Assembly (NCBI RefSeq): GCF_963576545.1
Contig: NC_083645.1
Coordinates: 6,291,930-6,355,929 of the forward strand
Length of the DNA: 64,000 bases
From: Limanda limanda
Taxonomy: Eukaryota > Chordata > Actinopteri > Pleuronectiformes > Pleuronectidae
Direction of reading: 5' to 3'
Shown: one piece after another, positions 11,439 through 27,636 of the stretch
Layout: every line of letters starts with the position of its first letter
Position numbering within the stretch: the stretch's first letter is position 1
Notes under the pieces: model-generated
The model's input: the letters and a program-made list of their open reading frames with translations, nothing else
Databases searched by the model: none
What the model was told of the DNA's origin: nothing
Position numbers and translations under genes: made by a program

Positions 11439-12349
11439 TGCACCCCCCCAAACTGAGGCACGTAGTGAGTCACCGGAGACAAGTGTACATGGTCCTCAGA
11501 GACAACACCAAGGAGCTGAACATGTCTTGCTCGTTTAGAATTGAGGGGTTTAATTATATGATCTTTGTGACATCCGAAACAATGAAATGTTTTGAGTGCG
11601 GGGAGGAGGGGCACCTGGCCCGCTCCTGCCCGGGGAAGGGTGGAGCGCGTCGGGCTCCGGCCGCGGCAGCTCCAGCTGCGGCTGAGGCAGCGGCAGCTCC
11701 GGCTGCGACAGCTGCCCCCGCTGCCACTGGCGAGGAGCCTCCGAGAACAGCCCAGCCCGAGGCTGCTGTTGGCGGTGCTCTGCCTACAGAGCCTCCCGCT
11801 CCTCTGGTGGAGGGGGGGGTTCCGGAGACTGAGGTGGCCTCCGAAGCCCCGGAGAGTCCGCTCCCGGAGGTGGGAGCCCAGGGGGGAACCCCCCCTACAA
11901 ACAGTCACTCTGAGCAGGCAAGGAAAAAAAACGACAGCCAGCCAGAGCCAATCGAAATAGATGAATCTGAGATGGATGATGATATGAGTGAGGAAGAAAT
12001 GTTTAAAATGTCACAAAAGAGGAAAAATTCGGGGACTGGGCACAACAATGCAAAAGCAAGCAAGGCAAGGATGAGGTCCAGCCAGGGGAGTGTGATCCCC
12101 TCTCAGGTAGACACCCAAGGCCTCTACCCCCCCTCTGATATAAGAACCTTCTTACAAACCACTAAAGGCCAGAGGCAGCCTTCGTTAAAGGATCATTTCC
12201 CTGACCTAAAACTGTTTTTAAAGTCCTCTAAACCGCTCGCCAGAAAAACAGGCATCAATGGTGTTTTAACAGATCAACAAATCTTTAGACTCCGGAAACT
12301 CATGTTGAGAGTAAGCAGCGAAATGATCACTGATGATGAGGAGTTTTAA
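11438..12349 (+). pseudogene. Tx1-type LINE ORF1, CCHC zinc-knuckle part
   Basis: A 303-codon frame. Residues ~5-50 resemble the central part of Tx1-clade ORF1. Residues 51-64 are a CCHC zinc knuckle with C51, C54, H59 and C64 all present (CFECGEEGHLARSC). An alanine/proline-rich low-complexity linker spans about 68-150, an acidic patch lies at ~171-187, and a basic serine-rich stretch follows at ~190-216. The C-terminal ~70 residues contain a segment around DIRTFL and FPDLKLFLKSS of the sort found near the C-terminus of these ORF1 proteins. The frame opens at an ATG that is probably not a native start, because it sits at the deletion junction. The opposite-strand frame (11435-11908) is a shadow of the GC-rich linker. 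Confidence 0.8.
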
Positions 12350-15989
<3,640 letters not shown>

Positions 15990-18900
15990 GTGAAGAGTAG
16001 GAGGAGGTGTACCTGAAGATGCTGACTACATATTAAAACTCCAGTTGATGGGTAAGTGAATTTCTCTATTTGACTATTCAGAGGTACAAGCATCGCACAC
16101 TGTAAAAAGTAGCAGGCTGTAACAAGCTAATCCACCATATACCTGAAGTTGAGCTATCCAGGTTATTTTTATGGTGTTGAAATCCAGCTCTATAACCTAA
16201 GTAATATCCTTTTGTACAGGGGAATTGCACCAGGCGATTCCTGCGTCTGGAGGACTTGAGACAGAATCAGTTGATTCTACGCTTTGTATTTGTTATGGTA
16301 TTATAACTTACTGATTTGATCTTCAAAAATGAGAAAATGTTAATGTTGAGTTAATCTAATCAATTAGGTTTTTATAAAATGACCTGAAGGAGTTTCAGGA
16401 CCATCTGACCAACAAGATGTAGTTGCAGTGGTTAATGCTGAGTGTTCAAAACAGCTCCAGCGTGTTCAAATTTTTTCGAGCGTGTTCTTTCAGCTTTAAG
16501 TGGTGCATGAGGAAGTATCTCCGAATCATCAACTTTCCCACATGCGAGTGCTGGGAGAGCTAATGCAGACACGATCAGGAATACATTTAAATATAGTTAG
16601 AAATGTGTCGCGCCAGTCCACGTGTGTGTGATTGGTTTTGACACTTATAAAGAGTCAAGAGCAAACTTGCTGCAGGGTGAGAAGATGACTGGTGATAAAA
16701 ACCCTAGAAAGAACATTGATAATTTATAATAAACCAGTCAGAGTGATCCGTCAGAGCACATCTTAAGATCTGTGAGTAACTCATTACGTTGTCTTGGATA
16801 TGATCATTTGACAAAGTGGTGCAGCTTAAAAAAATTACCTTCAGTAAACACATAGGTTTCATGTTAAGTTGGAAAACACATAAACCCAATTCATGCTTCT
16901 GGTTGGAGCTACACCGTAGGTACTCAAGTAATATCATAGTTGTTGCGTAGGTGTGTGTGAGTCTGCAATTGCAACGCTAGTGGGGGAAATGTTCCTAAGC
17001 TGGTGTTGAGTGTCTTGTGGTTTCTGGATGGCTTATTTTTAAATTCTCTGGTGTCTCTGTTTACTTCAGAACAATGGCGAGTGTCACTCAGCTGATCCTG
17101 CTGGAGTTGGAGCTGATAGATTTTGAAGAGCAATAACTTTATCCTAAAGAACTGCAATGGAGAAAAGAAAGATGTCGTCCGTGTTTGTTCCTTCAACTCA
17201 ATTCAAGCGGACCAATAATGATACATTTATGTGTAAGTAAGTAATATTATTTAAGCAAGCGACATAATCAAACCACAGTTTCCCCTCTTTTTTCTCTTCA
17301 AGTCGACTTTCATTTTACACCTCACCATCCATTTGACAGCATTTTACTGAATTACTGTGCACGGAGGAGTGTTGAGACACAGGAGAGCATTTAGTTCTTC
17401 CCTCATTCCTGCAGAGTAGTTCCTCGCCCCCAGTTTAACCTTCCTTTGATCCACCTACAGCTCCTGACGGAGGCTTTAAAAAGCTCTGGTGCAGGAGACT
17501 GAGCTGCAGCCACCAAAAAAACGAAGTGAAATTTAAACTCACATAAGACTCTTGACACAGAGCAGCATCATGTCAGTGATTTCATAATGACTGCTCTGTG
17601 GATCAATGGACAAATGGTCATTTTGAATATGGACTATACTGTGAATAAAAACATCATAATACATCATATGGTGAATCACAAAGTGACTTTCCACAAAAAT
17701 CTGTCTGTTTTTGTTTCAGTGCATCATGACACCATCTTGATGTGTCTTGGTTGCAGCAGTGCCCTCTAAGCAGATTCCCCACCAACAGCAGCTCTGCCTC
17801 CTGCCTGGTTCTTATGAAAACATTCCCATGTGGAAACAAGTTGACTTTGGGCTTTTGGTTTTCGAGGTGGTCCTGAAAGAGAGGAGACAATGAGTGCGTT
17901 TTCATCAACCTGGTTTTACGCACATTTTCAATTGAACATAACAAAACCTGAGAGACATTACAGAAAATGTATCAAAATATCGCTCAAATTGTTTCCTTTG
18001 TCTGCTCCCTGTAACTTGGAACATTGAATGACACATCCGGATCCTGCACCGACACTCATCACCAGCCAACTGCACCACATTGGCCCTGGTCCTATTTCTC
18101 TGAACTGAGCTGAACTCCTCCTCTCCTGCCTCACACGGTGCATATTCATCCTACCTAAGATATTGGGGTGAATAAAGTTCAGCTCTCTATCTTTTATGAC
18201 TGTCATGTTTAAAGGAAGAGAAGGCCATATTGGACTCTCGAGACCACCCACGCAGTGAGTTTGTGCTTCTACCAAAGGATTGAAAATACAGAGTTCCTAT
18301 GACAAAAAAATGTGTGTCCTTTGTCTGATGGCAATGAATATACCACATTTACACAAATGTTGAGTGTTTTATGCACACTGGCTCATCTCTGTCTATTAAT
18401 GTACTCATGTTATCATATGTCAGGTTTATGTGAGTTGTCTCTAACTTGTTTTTTGTCTCCAACTCCTCTTTGAGCAATATTTAGGATCTTTTTGACTGAC
18501 AGAGGTGTGGTCCAGAGGAGAGGAATCTGGTACTCACTGGTATGTCATGGATGTTACATATAATACCAACTTCCATCAGTGGAAGTCTCCCCGGGTGGCC
18601 ATGGACCCAGGTGTCCAGTGGTGTTCCTATTCCTCACAGCTGCTCCCAAGGTCTCTTCTTGAAATACCTGATAATTTTTTGTTTTTTCTCACCTCAAACT
18701 ATGAAAACCCAGTTTGAGCATTTGTCTCTATTTTCTCTCCTCTTCATAGCCTTCATCCCCCCTTCAGCCCATCCTCAGCCTGTTTTCTTCAGACCCCAAG
18801 ACTCTGTTTCCGTCAGCTGTTAACCTGCCTCCGTTTCTCTCCAAGTTAAAGCACCTTTGACACTGACTTTTGGTTGAGGCAGTAAATCCTGTCACTCTTG

Positions 18901-19501
18901 TCTTTGTCTGTTTTTCTGAGCTAGTATCACTGTACATTATTGATTTTGGTGGTAACCTGTTTCTCTAGCTTCTCTAGCTCAGGGCACAGGCACCAACATG
19001 CTGTAATAACAATGTATTACAGCTCCTTGTTTTTATCTTTTGCCTTCTGATATGTCTTCCGAACAAACCACTGCTGTTGCCACCGGTAAAGCTTCATACA
19101 AATCACTTACTGTTCAGCAGAGGAGATAACAAATCTCTGGATGTCTGGAGCAGCAAATGCAGCTTTCATGAAGTGGATAAAGGTTAAATCACTGCTGTGG
19201 GGTATCAATCATCGATAGCCAACAGAAGCAGAAGTTGTAGGTTATGACTTTCAGGTTCACTCATGAAGATGAAAAAGCTGAAAAGTAATACCTTTGCCCT
19301 AGTGGCCCTTCTCTGCAAAAAGCTGCACATGGGCTCTTCTTTCGAGAAGTCCATACCAGTGCACAGACCAGTGAGATGGAAGCAGTAATGTGAAAACAGC
19401 TCATACAGCAGAGGGACAACAGTAAGGGCTATTAGTTTTGATAAACGTAATAATGGAGGGGGGTCTGAACAGAGACAGGGTTACTGTAAAGACGCACACG
19501 C

Positions 19502-19532
<31 letters not shown>

Positions 19533-19621
19533 GTGAGATAAGTGTATTCCTTTAAATGTTATCTCACAGTACGCCTCCATACACAGAATATGCTCCCCAA
19601 CAAGATTAAAGTGGTTTAGAG

Positions 19622-19670
<49 letters not shown>

Positions 19671-19809
19671 CTGTGAGAGTGTGTGTCTGTATGTGCATGC
19701 TTGCGTACATGTATATGGGTGTGTAAGTGTGTGGGAACCTTCAGCCCCATTAGATTGACTGAGATCACTATCTGTCACTACTCAGGAATCTCGGAATAAC
19801 CTCCTATCT

Positions 19810-19846
<37 letters not shown>

Positions 19847-20536
19847 AAGCACTCACCTGCATACGACCACTGCCTGTGTGATGACGAGGACAAAGAGTGA
19901 CAGGGAGTGAAAAAGGGTGGAGGGAAGGAAGGAGAAGAAGGTCAACAAACTCTGTAGACAAACAAAACCTTTTCAAGTGTCTCTAACCTTCAATGTTTCG
20001 CACCAGTTTATTCTCGTGTCCTTTATGTCTGCTATTATTGCATTTGTGTATGGCTGTCTGTTGACGTATGTGTCCTTTTGTTGTTGTATCTGAATGTTTG
20101 TCTGTCTGGGTGTGGCTGTGTCTGCATGCAGCTGTGTGCTGATAGGGCAGTAATGGGGTTTTTAAATGGAATCAGAGAGACGCCGTGAGGACAGGACATA
20201 CTGCTGATGTCAACACAGAGAGATGAGATAAAGTCCGTTTAGAGGTAGAGAAGGAAGAAGCAGGGGGGAGGGCGGGTGATAAGAGCACAGGACTGTGGAG
20301 TCACGGGAGAGGCTGCTGATGGCAGGGATAAGACTGAACTCTGGATGCTCTAATCCCATCAGCATCACAGAGAGCCTGAATACCTGCTGACAGGCTCAGC
20401 GAGTGGCCACCTGCATATCTGGCTGCCTGCTTTCCTGGTTTCCTGAATACTAATGGAGATGTTACCAGTGTTGGTCCTTCAATGGAATAGTACCCAGGAA
20501 CCAGGGAGCCACACCACCTTAAAATATCTGGTAGAC
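15990..20536. other. No gene recognised
   Basis: A long stretch without a recognisable gene. Frames such as 17654-17944 (-), 17958-18275 (-) and 18542-18823 (+) carry no domain. The only clear features are the CA/TG microsatellites between 19494 and 19843. It could be intronic or intergenic. Confidence 0.45.
19494..19843. repeat. Cluster of three AC/GT microsatellites
   Basis: (CA)n at 19494-19532, (TG)n at 19624-19670 and (CA)n at 19812-19843. The tracts alternate in orientation within 350 bp. Confidence 0.93.
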
Positions 20537-20590
20537 AACCTAATTAGGGTTGCAAAATTCTGGGAATATTCAAAGTTGGAAACTTTCCAT

Positions 20591-20650
20591 GGGAATTAAC
20601 GGGAATTAACGGGAATATACGGGAATTAACGGGAATTAACGGGAATAAAC
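20591..20650. repeat. Subterminal tandem 10-bp repeats
   Basis: About six copies of GGGAATTAAC or close variants (GGGAATATAC, GGGAATAAAC). Subterminal repeats of this kind often bind hAT transposase; that role here is inferred. The other end has only two related words (TTCCCAAAATTCCC on the + strand). Confidence 0.85.
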
Positions 20651-20691
20651 TGGAAATGTTGTGGGTAGTTATACTAACTGTATTTACCTTG

Positions 20692-20898
20692 TCATATACA
20701 GACATAAATATAAACATTTTGTTTTGTCATAGGCTGATTTGAGCCCTGAGGAAACTTTGGGCACTTGACTATATGCTTCTGCATCGTTGTGTCATTCTTT
20801 ACATAGGTCTTTGCACAGTATTTGCTAATGTACACAGCCTTTCCTTCTACATTGGATGGGGTGAAATGTCTCCACACATGAGATAGTGCACGTGGCAT
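20692..20898 (-). pseudogene. hAT transposase BED-finger remnant
   Basis: A 68-codon frame on the - strand from ATG at 20898. Residues 7-50 look like the BED zinc finger that opens hAT transposases and binds the element ends: aromatic residues W9 and F12, then C28, H42 and C46. The position expected for the first zinc ligand (residue 25) is serine, so zinc binding should be lost. The dimerisation and catalytic domains are absent; the frame runs out into the subterminal repeats. It lies inside the element at 20545-21378. Confidence 0.75.
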
Positions 20899-21386
20899 TG
20901 TTCTGTAGAATAAGATGAGAAAAAAGTTTGTAAAAAAACACTAATGCAATGCCAGAGATATAAATAGTTAGCCAAACAATTGGAATCGACTGTAAACATA
21001 TTTTACAATTGATGGATAAATGAATGAAAATAGGCTGGATGAACAGATGAACAATCATCAATCAGCATGCTAATATATTTTCCCCAGTAATAACATAGAA
21101 ACTGACCTGACTAGTCCTGCACACTACAGCAGGCCTCAATAGCCCTGCTGTAGAGTGAAGGATGCTGGGAGTTATCTGTGCATGTGATGGAAGAATGCAC
21201 AGTGGAGGGTTGAAATTCAAAGTGCAGCGTGTGCTGCATTCCATACATCTTTAAAATAGAATTTTGAATGATGTTTTTATTGCTCAGTGTTTAATTTGCG
21301 TCGTTTTTTTGTTTTCAAAATTCCCAAAATTCCCGAGCTAAACTTCCCATGGAAACTATCCGCCCCTTTGCAACCCTAAACCTAAT

Positions 21387-23442
21387 ACAAGATACAGAAA
21401 AGTGTATTCTCAGAGATTGTTTTTCCTTCGAGACCGAACCAAATACAGTGATGTCTCATTTGGTGCCACTGCCAGGTAAACCAGTTGAAACGAAGCTCAC
21501 AGATAGAAACACTGAGATATGAAATTGAAAATGCAGCATTACCCAAATGTTAAAGAGAAGTGTAGTCAAACAAGTAGTCCCCAACTTTATACACACAATC
21601 TACATTTAACTAAGAGAAAGGGCAGAGGCAGCAAAACTTTAAAAGCAACTGTCTCCATATTGACATGTCACATTTTCATTTAATTAAATGAGACATTTTA
21701 AACTCATATGCTGGTTCATAATTTCAGATTATTTCTTGAAAAACTTGACATGCTCTAATGTTTAGAAAACACATCTCTTTCCATCCCACCCTAATGCCCT
21801 TCACCTGTGCATCAGTATTTACGTGGGGTCCACAGTAATTTAGCAAGATATATTTCTGTTAGTCTGTTTATTATAAAATGTTGTTCACTGCACCAACTTT
21901 TTTAGTCATCTGTCAACACTTTGGGTCCAGAAAACCATACAAACCTAAATGGCCATCTAGTGCATAATCTTTTGAGCTATGAAAAAAAAGTTTGCTTTCA
22001 GAACCTCACTGCCAAAGTAGAATCTGTGACAATCTATCCAAGTTGTGGGTTATTAAGTTCCTTTCATGGACAGAGCCAAACAGAGTCTAACCACCAGCAC
22101 CTCATTCAAGCCCACAAACAGATGATTCCTCTCACATTGAAAATTAAAGGTCAAGAAATGATAATCCCCAAAACCATTGTGCTGACAGGGTTTTGTTATG
22201 TGGAGAATGTTGCCTCAAGCTAATTTGCTTCGAAACTATTAGATGCATTTTGAACAAACTACAGTCTCTGCCAACTTTTTCAATGTAGCCCAGAGTAAGT
22301 AAGGGAACACAAATGCTAAATAAGTTATTTTACTAGGTTAGAATAGTAGTAATGTGCCAATAAACCTTACAACCACCGTCCCAACTTAATGACCAGAATG
22401 TAAAACCACTGACGACTGACTTCACATTGACGGACAGATCTAACAGATGTAAAACTGTCACTCTTTCAACACAGTAGTGAGAGGCCGAAGCAGCATTACA
22501 CGACTGCAGGAGGAAAAAGCAGTTGGGAAGTTTGCAAGGACTCCCTCCTCCTGATGCCATCTGTCCCTCTGCAACCTTTTGTTCTGCACACTGTACCCTT
22601 TCTCCCTCTCTGTCACTGTACCCTGCCATTCTTCTCTCTATCACTCCATCCCCCTCTCTTTTACATTCTCAGTCCGTGTCCAGCTCTCTCCTTATATTCC
22701 CTCTCGATTCTCTCTCCATCTCTTCCTCTCCCATCCACCTTGTACCTTTCATTTGCTCTGATTTCCTTCCCTCTCCTCAAATCTGCAGGAGACCCGTCAA
22801 AACAGAGTGAGGCTATCACCCGTTTTTATGCCGCTCCTCCTGTGAAATGTCCTGAACTCAGATTGCCACCTGCGCCTTCTCTACCTCCCCCCTTCTCCCT
22901 CGTGTTGCATTGCATGGGTGGAAGGTCGATTATGTTTATTTTGTGAAACACAATATGATGCCGTTTTCAACTTTTGAACTTAGGTCTATTGTAGGGCGTC
23001 TTCAGGTTTTGGCCAGTTCAAGTCGATACTGGGCAAAACCAGATGGTGATTGACTGTGAGGAGTTTTGTACAACTAACTAATATGAAAGACTGGACTACC
23101 TTACAGCATCGGCCTTTTGAAATGAGTAGGTGTTACAGCATGAACTCCCCACAACTTAAGTGTTGGTGTTTCATGTGTTAAGATTTACAGGATCAACCAA
23201 AGTTGCCTTCTGCCCACCAACACTCCCACCCACCTCACAACTCTAAAAATTGCAACACCAGCTTCCTTAAAGTGTAAGTTCACCTCTATATTATGTCCCT
23301 GGAAATTAAACAAATGCCTTTAGAGTGCAGTACTGGGAATACCCCCCCACACACAGATATTGTAGACACACACACAGACAACATCAGTCGCAGTAGCAGG
23401 ACACACACACTTTAGCAACAGAAACTACTCAGGAGATAGAGA

Positions 23443-23499
<57 letters not shown>

Positions 23500-25317
23500 A
23501 CAGCTGAGGGGCAGTAGAGGAATGGAACGTCTTTTTTACAGAATGAGGCTGTTTCGAGATTTAGTTTTAGCATCGATTTGAAAATAAGCAGGACTTTCCA
23601 GATTCTCACAAGTGGTCGCTGGTGGGGAGGAGCTGCACACTTTGATCCGAGGGTATTAAACCTTTTCAAATGTGTATGTCATGGTGCCAACATGTCCCAG
23701 TCAGTTGACTCTATTTAATCATTGGTCCTGAAAAATCCAAGATGGTTAGAAACACTGGGTGGCATTTTGATCCATGTTCAACCCATAAATCTAGATGCTA
23801 AATACATTTGGTAAAAATGTATTTAAACATATTAAAACCAGCATTAATGTATTTCATTGCAGTTATATTATTCATTTGGTTTGTCAAATTAATTTACAGC
23901 TTAAAAGACACATTTAAGTGTGCAGTATCGCTTTTAAATAATTTGCCTCTTCACTAAAAGTAAATTTTCCATAAAGGGTTTTGCTCTGGACTCATCTCAG
24001 TTAGCAGAACGTTTCACATTCTAGACACCAACAATATCATAATAGTTAAAATTCATGACTGTTTCTCAGCAAAAATAATTGTAATTCCCTCACTTCATGT
24101 ACACTGAAAAGCTGTGTTCAAAAAGCTATTGCCACAGCTATGTCTTTTAATATATTTTCTCCTAGTTTGACCGTGTCATTAAGTGATCAGAGGAAACAGT
24201 CACGAACATGGTCGGCCCCCTGTGACAGCAGAGCTGAATTTGCATCAAAATTAACATTAACTCTCTCTGTCTCATTAAAACGATAAGTGGGAAAAAGTGC
24301 TTCCATTAATTTCAACACACACTATCGTACAGAAGGAGCACTGAACTGTGGCAGGGTTTCTCTGACCCCTGATCAGTGCAACCACTGAATAATATGGTGG
24401 GGGTGAAATGCCATAGATCTGAATAGGTAAGGAAGTGGAGACTCATCAGTATGTTGCATGTGCTTGTGGTAGTTTATGGATTCTTGTTAGCCATTAGTGA
24501 CATTAAGTGTTATTGTTTTAACTTAAGCACTAAAGTTTGCAAAGTCTGAGGTTACTAAACAGCTTCAGGTACATGAACACCACCCTCTGGACTGGACTTG
24601 GAGTTATGCAAGTTGCGAAGTAGCCAGTTAAGATTTTTCCATGTATTTGGTAAGTTTTATTTAAAGTGTCTTAAATCTCATCTGGATTTTATCTGCATAC
24701 AGGGCAGTTTAAAAGACAATTGTAAATGGGGCCTCGGCTGTAGCCAATGCACTTGTTGTGAATCAGTTCATAATTTGTGTGAGATAGACAAGTGTCATTA
24801 GTTATAGCTGTTGTTGTTTTTGTATTCTGGCCTCAGAACCATTAAAGAGTTCACAGTTTGAACATTCACTTGCTTGTTAGACCTGAGGATTTCCCTTTCT
24901 TCTCTTTGCACAATTTACCTGCAGCACTGACATGCAACAGAGACAAAAACGACTTTTTAGACTATTACACTCTTTTCAGCAGTTGAAACAAAGAAATGTA
25001 TTCCCGGCCCCTGGAGGATAAAACACATAGACCCATTGATCATTCTTTTTTAGTTTCTTGGCTTTTCGTGTTCAGCCTGTCATTCCTGTCAATATAAGTT
25101 ACCTTTATCTCCTGTATTTTGTAATTCAAGTTAACAGCAGATTGAATAAGAAGAGCAGAAGTGCCTTTGAGCATTTCTATAGATTCTAGATTATTAGCAT
25201 GGCTCTGTAACTTTTATATTGTTTGGCCAACAATGAGCTTTTTCTAAATGTACGTAGCAGAAGTTTAAAAATGCTCCCCGCTCCTTGAATATCATGTGTT
25301 AAAGTTCATTAATATCT
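21387..25317. other. No gene recognised
   Basis: This stretch contains a pyrimidine-rich segment (22560-22790, TCTC/CCCT-rich) that creates frames up to 130 codons on +, none with a recognisable domain. It also contains a (TG)n tract at 23444-23498. Confidence 0.45.
23444..23498. repeat. (TG)n microsatellite
   Basis: About 27 pure TG units. Confidence 0.95.
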
Positions 25318-25932
25318 AATATAACCAGTGGTGGAGGAAGTACTGAAGTTTAGTACTTAAGTAAAAGTACAAGTACACAGGAAAATATATACTTAAGTAA
25401 AAGTAAAAGTACTACATCAACAATCCTACTTAAGTAAAAGTAAAAAGTACTTGCTTTGAAATTTACTTTAAGTATTAAAAGTAAAAGTACTCACGCAATG
25501 GGTTGTCTCTCAATGTCTAGGCTGTGCCATTTTGATAAAGAATGCAGATATAGCTACTGGTAATACTCATGCCTCTACAGATGTCACTACTAGTAATAAT
25601 TATAAGCAGTTGAATGTTTTTTCAGCAAAACAGGCAAGGTTGTAGTGCTGCTGCCAAACGCGCTGTTGCATGTATGGCCTGCCCCTTTAAGGAACGGGCC
25701 CAGAGAGTGACGTAGGGCACCTGGGTAACTTGCGCAAGAAGTGTGTGAATACGAGAAGTGAACGAGCACCTAGAGGTGATGACAGTGTTGCTCCGGTGGA
25801 CAGTCAATAAATAAAGTGGCGGCGTTAAAACTAAAGAAACGTCTCCTCCTCCTTCTTCACGGAGTGGTCCGGACGGCTGCTGACCGGCCACTGTGTGTGA
25901 CTGTGTGTGTGTGTGTGCGTATGTGTGTGTGT

Positions 25933-25979
25933 GTCACAGCAACATTTTGGCGAAACTGTGTTCATAAAATGTAACGAGT
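25933..25979 (+). repeat. Internal 47-bp duplication, copy 1
   Basis: A segment containing GTCACAGCAACATTTTGGCG and ending at GTAACGAGT is repeated exactly at 26172-26218 inside the same hAT element. Each copy is preceded by a GT-rich stretch. Confidence 0.92.
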
Positions 25980-26171
25980 CACCCAGATGCGGAGCTGACG
26001 AGTGGGCACCCAATGGTCGGCCCAGCGCTAAACAGAGTAGCTGATGGTTAGATAGTGATCAACTACGAACTTTAACAGGAAGAGTGGAAATGTTTGTTGG
26101 CGTGTGTGTGGCTGCGTGTGTGACTGTGCGTGCGTGTGTGGAGCGCTGGCGGTCAGTGACGGAGCTGCTCC

Positions 26172-26218
26172 GTCACAGCAACATTTTGGCGAAACTGTGT
26201 TCATAAAATGTAACGAGT
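26172..26218 (+). repeat. Internal 47-bp duplication, copy 2
   Basis: Exact partner of 25933-25979. The second copy continues into the right-hand subterminal region of the transposon. Confidence 0.92.
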
Positions 26219-26402
26219 AACGACACATATAGTAGAAATGTAGCGGAGTAAAAGTATAGATAATAGCTGCAAAATGTAACGGAGTAAAAGTAAAAAGTAT
26301 GCACTATTATTTTTACTTAAGTAAAGTACAGATACGTAAAAATGTACTTAAGTACAGTAACGAAGTAAAAATACTTCGTTACATTCCACCACTGAATATA
26401 AC

Positions 26403-26816
26403 TCCACCTGTGTCTTTACTGGGTTGCTGGTTTAGAACTCATCTGTTAATCCAGTGCCATTGTTTGGAATCCTGTTAAACACAGAGATTATGTCTGGCTT
26501 CAGAACTTGGTCCAGTCTGGCCTTCTAGCTCCTGTTCATTCACTTGTGTAAGTTTTAAAATATAAATCTTAAAGCATCATCTGTCTCCGCTCCTGTAGAA
26601 GACAGATATCAATTGAATCAGAAAGTCACGGCTCCTGATATTAAATTTAACCGATTTAACTTTAAAATAATATTCATCTTTGATGTACAGACAGAAAAAG
26701 TAGAGAACTGTGATTTTTGGATAATAGAAATGCTTCTCTGGTCTAGGAACAGTGGGGTGACCTCTCTTGCAAATCCTTTTTTGTACCCATATAACTCCAG
26801 GTGTCCACATCTACAA
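26403..26816. other. No gene recognised
   Basis: Ordinary AT-rich sequence. Three overlapping short frames on both strands (26577-26864) have no recognised domain. Confidence 0.45.
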
Positions 26817-26964
26817 TTCAATGAGGAGAGACTTGGTTTTTACTTTACAATATTTATTTTGTAAACACACAAGATATGAATGTTTACGGTCTGTGGCATT
26901 TAGACCCCTGTGAGATGTCAGGGTTAGAAGGGGCCGGAGCAGGACATCGAACAGGAACACCCCC
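26817..26964 (+). repeat. Repeat P, copy 1
   Basis: A ~147-bp segment beginning TTCAATGAGGAGAGACTTGG and ending GGAACACCCCC. It recurs almost exactly at 27636-27783. Together with the Q repeats it outlines a composite element of unknown class. Confidence 0.88.
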
Positions 26965-26974
26965 CCCGGGGTCT

Positions 26975-27410
26975 AGACACTGGTGGTGGTTCATCAGTCA
27001 AGCGATAGTTTTGGATGGCCCATGTCTGTGAGAATTGTCCTATTGGACTTTGCTAATTGTGACATCCTCTGCCCTTAACCCTCACAAGAGTAAGGAAAAA
27101 CTACAAAACCTTCTTAAAGGAAAAACGTAGAAACCTCAGGAAGAACCGCATGCGAGGGATCCTTCTTCCAGGACGGACAGAAGTGCAATGGATGCCACGA
27201 GTACTAGGTATATTGTCGGCAGGTTGTTGCCTTTTTAGTCCGCGAACAGCTCCCACCGTGATCGGGTGCCGCCGTAATCACGATCCGCTGACAGTCTTGG
27301 GATCTGTCATCAAGGTCCATGATCTCTGCCAGCATGATGTGAGATTAGGCATGTAGTTGGTTGAGGTCGATGAATATCCTACTGGGGACTGGAGGAGATT
27401 GAGGTGGAGG
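26975..27410. repeat. Teleost dispersed repeat fragment
   Basis: The words GTAAGGAAAAACTACAAAA, AGAAACCTCAGGAAGA and CCAGGACGGACAGAAGTGCA match a dispersed repeat I associate with fish genomes. It separates repeat P copy 1 from repeat Q copy 1 and has no counterpart between P2 and Q2. Confidence 0.5.
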
Positions 27411-27414
27411 AGGG

Positions 27415-27636
27415 GTTATGCGCGTCACTGAAGGACGCCTGACTGCGGAAGATAACAGAAGAGATTTTTAAAGTTTGCCAGGTGCTGAATGATTGGCTGA
27501 AAAGCCCGAGCCAGACTTGATTGTACATTTAGAAACGCCCACGATCAGCTGATCACTTTGCAGGTTAAGTGCACCGTAGATCAGCTGACCGTGTGCAGCT
27601 TAAGTCTTCCTCACTGAACTTGCGCTGAGCTTCATT
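27415..27636 (+). repeat. Repeat Q, copy 1
   Basis: A 222-bp segment (GTTATGCGCG ... GAGCTTCATT) that recurs at 31472-31693 with only a few changes. It contains the perfect palindrome GATCAGCTGATC (27543-27554). On the - strand it shows CAGCCAATCA and TTTAAAAAT, which could be CCAAT and TATA-like elements. Inside the repeat boundaries the sequence runs TG...TTCA, so a ~216-bp LTR-like reading is possible. However, I found no convincing primer-binding site, polypurine tract or target duplication. Confidence 0.88.

Larger units (their letters stand above)
20545..21378 (-). mobile_element. hAT-family DNA transposon, internally deleted
   Basis: The ends are TAGGGTTGCAAA (20545-20556) and its exact reverse complement TTTGCAACCCTA (21367-21378). 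Both sides are flanked by the 8-bp duplication AACCTAAT (20537-20544 and 21379-21386), the target-duplication length of hAT transposons. At 834 bp it is far shorter than an autonomous hAT. The only coding trace is a BED-type zinc finger on the - strand (20692-20898). The left subterminal region carries tandem GGGAATTAAC units. Confidence 0.92.
25326..26394. mobile_element. hAT-type non-autonomous transposon (1,069 bp)
   Basis: The element starts CAGTGGTGGA and ends TCCACCACTG (inverted at ~9-10 bp), with a perfect 8-bp target duplication AATATAAC at 25318-25325 and 26395-26402. Both subterminal regions are dense in ACTTAAGTA/AAAGTA words; beyond the first 10 bp the two ends are related in style but not identical. 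No transposase is encoded. The frames at 25622-25891 and 25831-26013 (-) have no recognised domain. It is non-coding and would have moved using transposase from another hAT. Confidence 0.93.

Noticed and set aside
11435..11908. 157-codon - frame opposite ORF1
   Set aside because: It is a shadow of the GC-rich alanine/proline linker in the retrotransposon ORF1.
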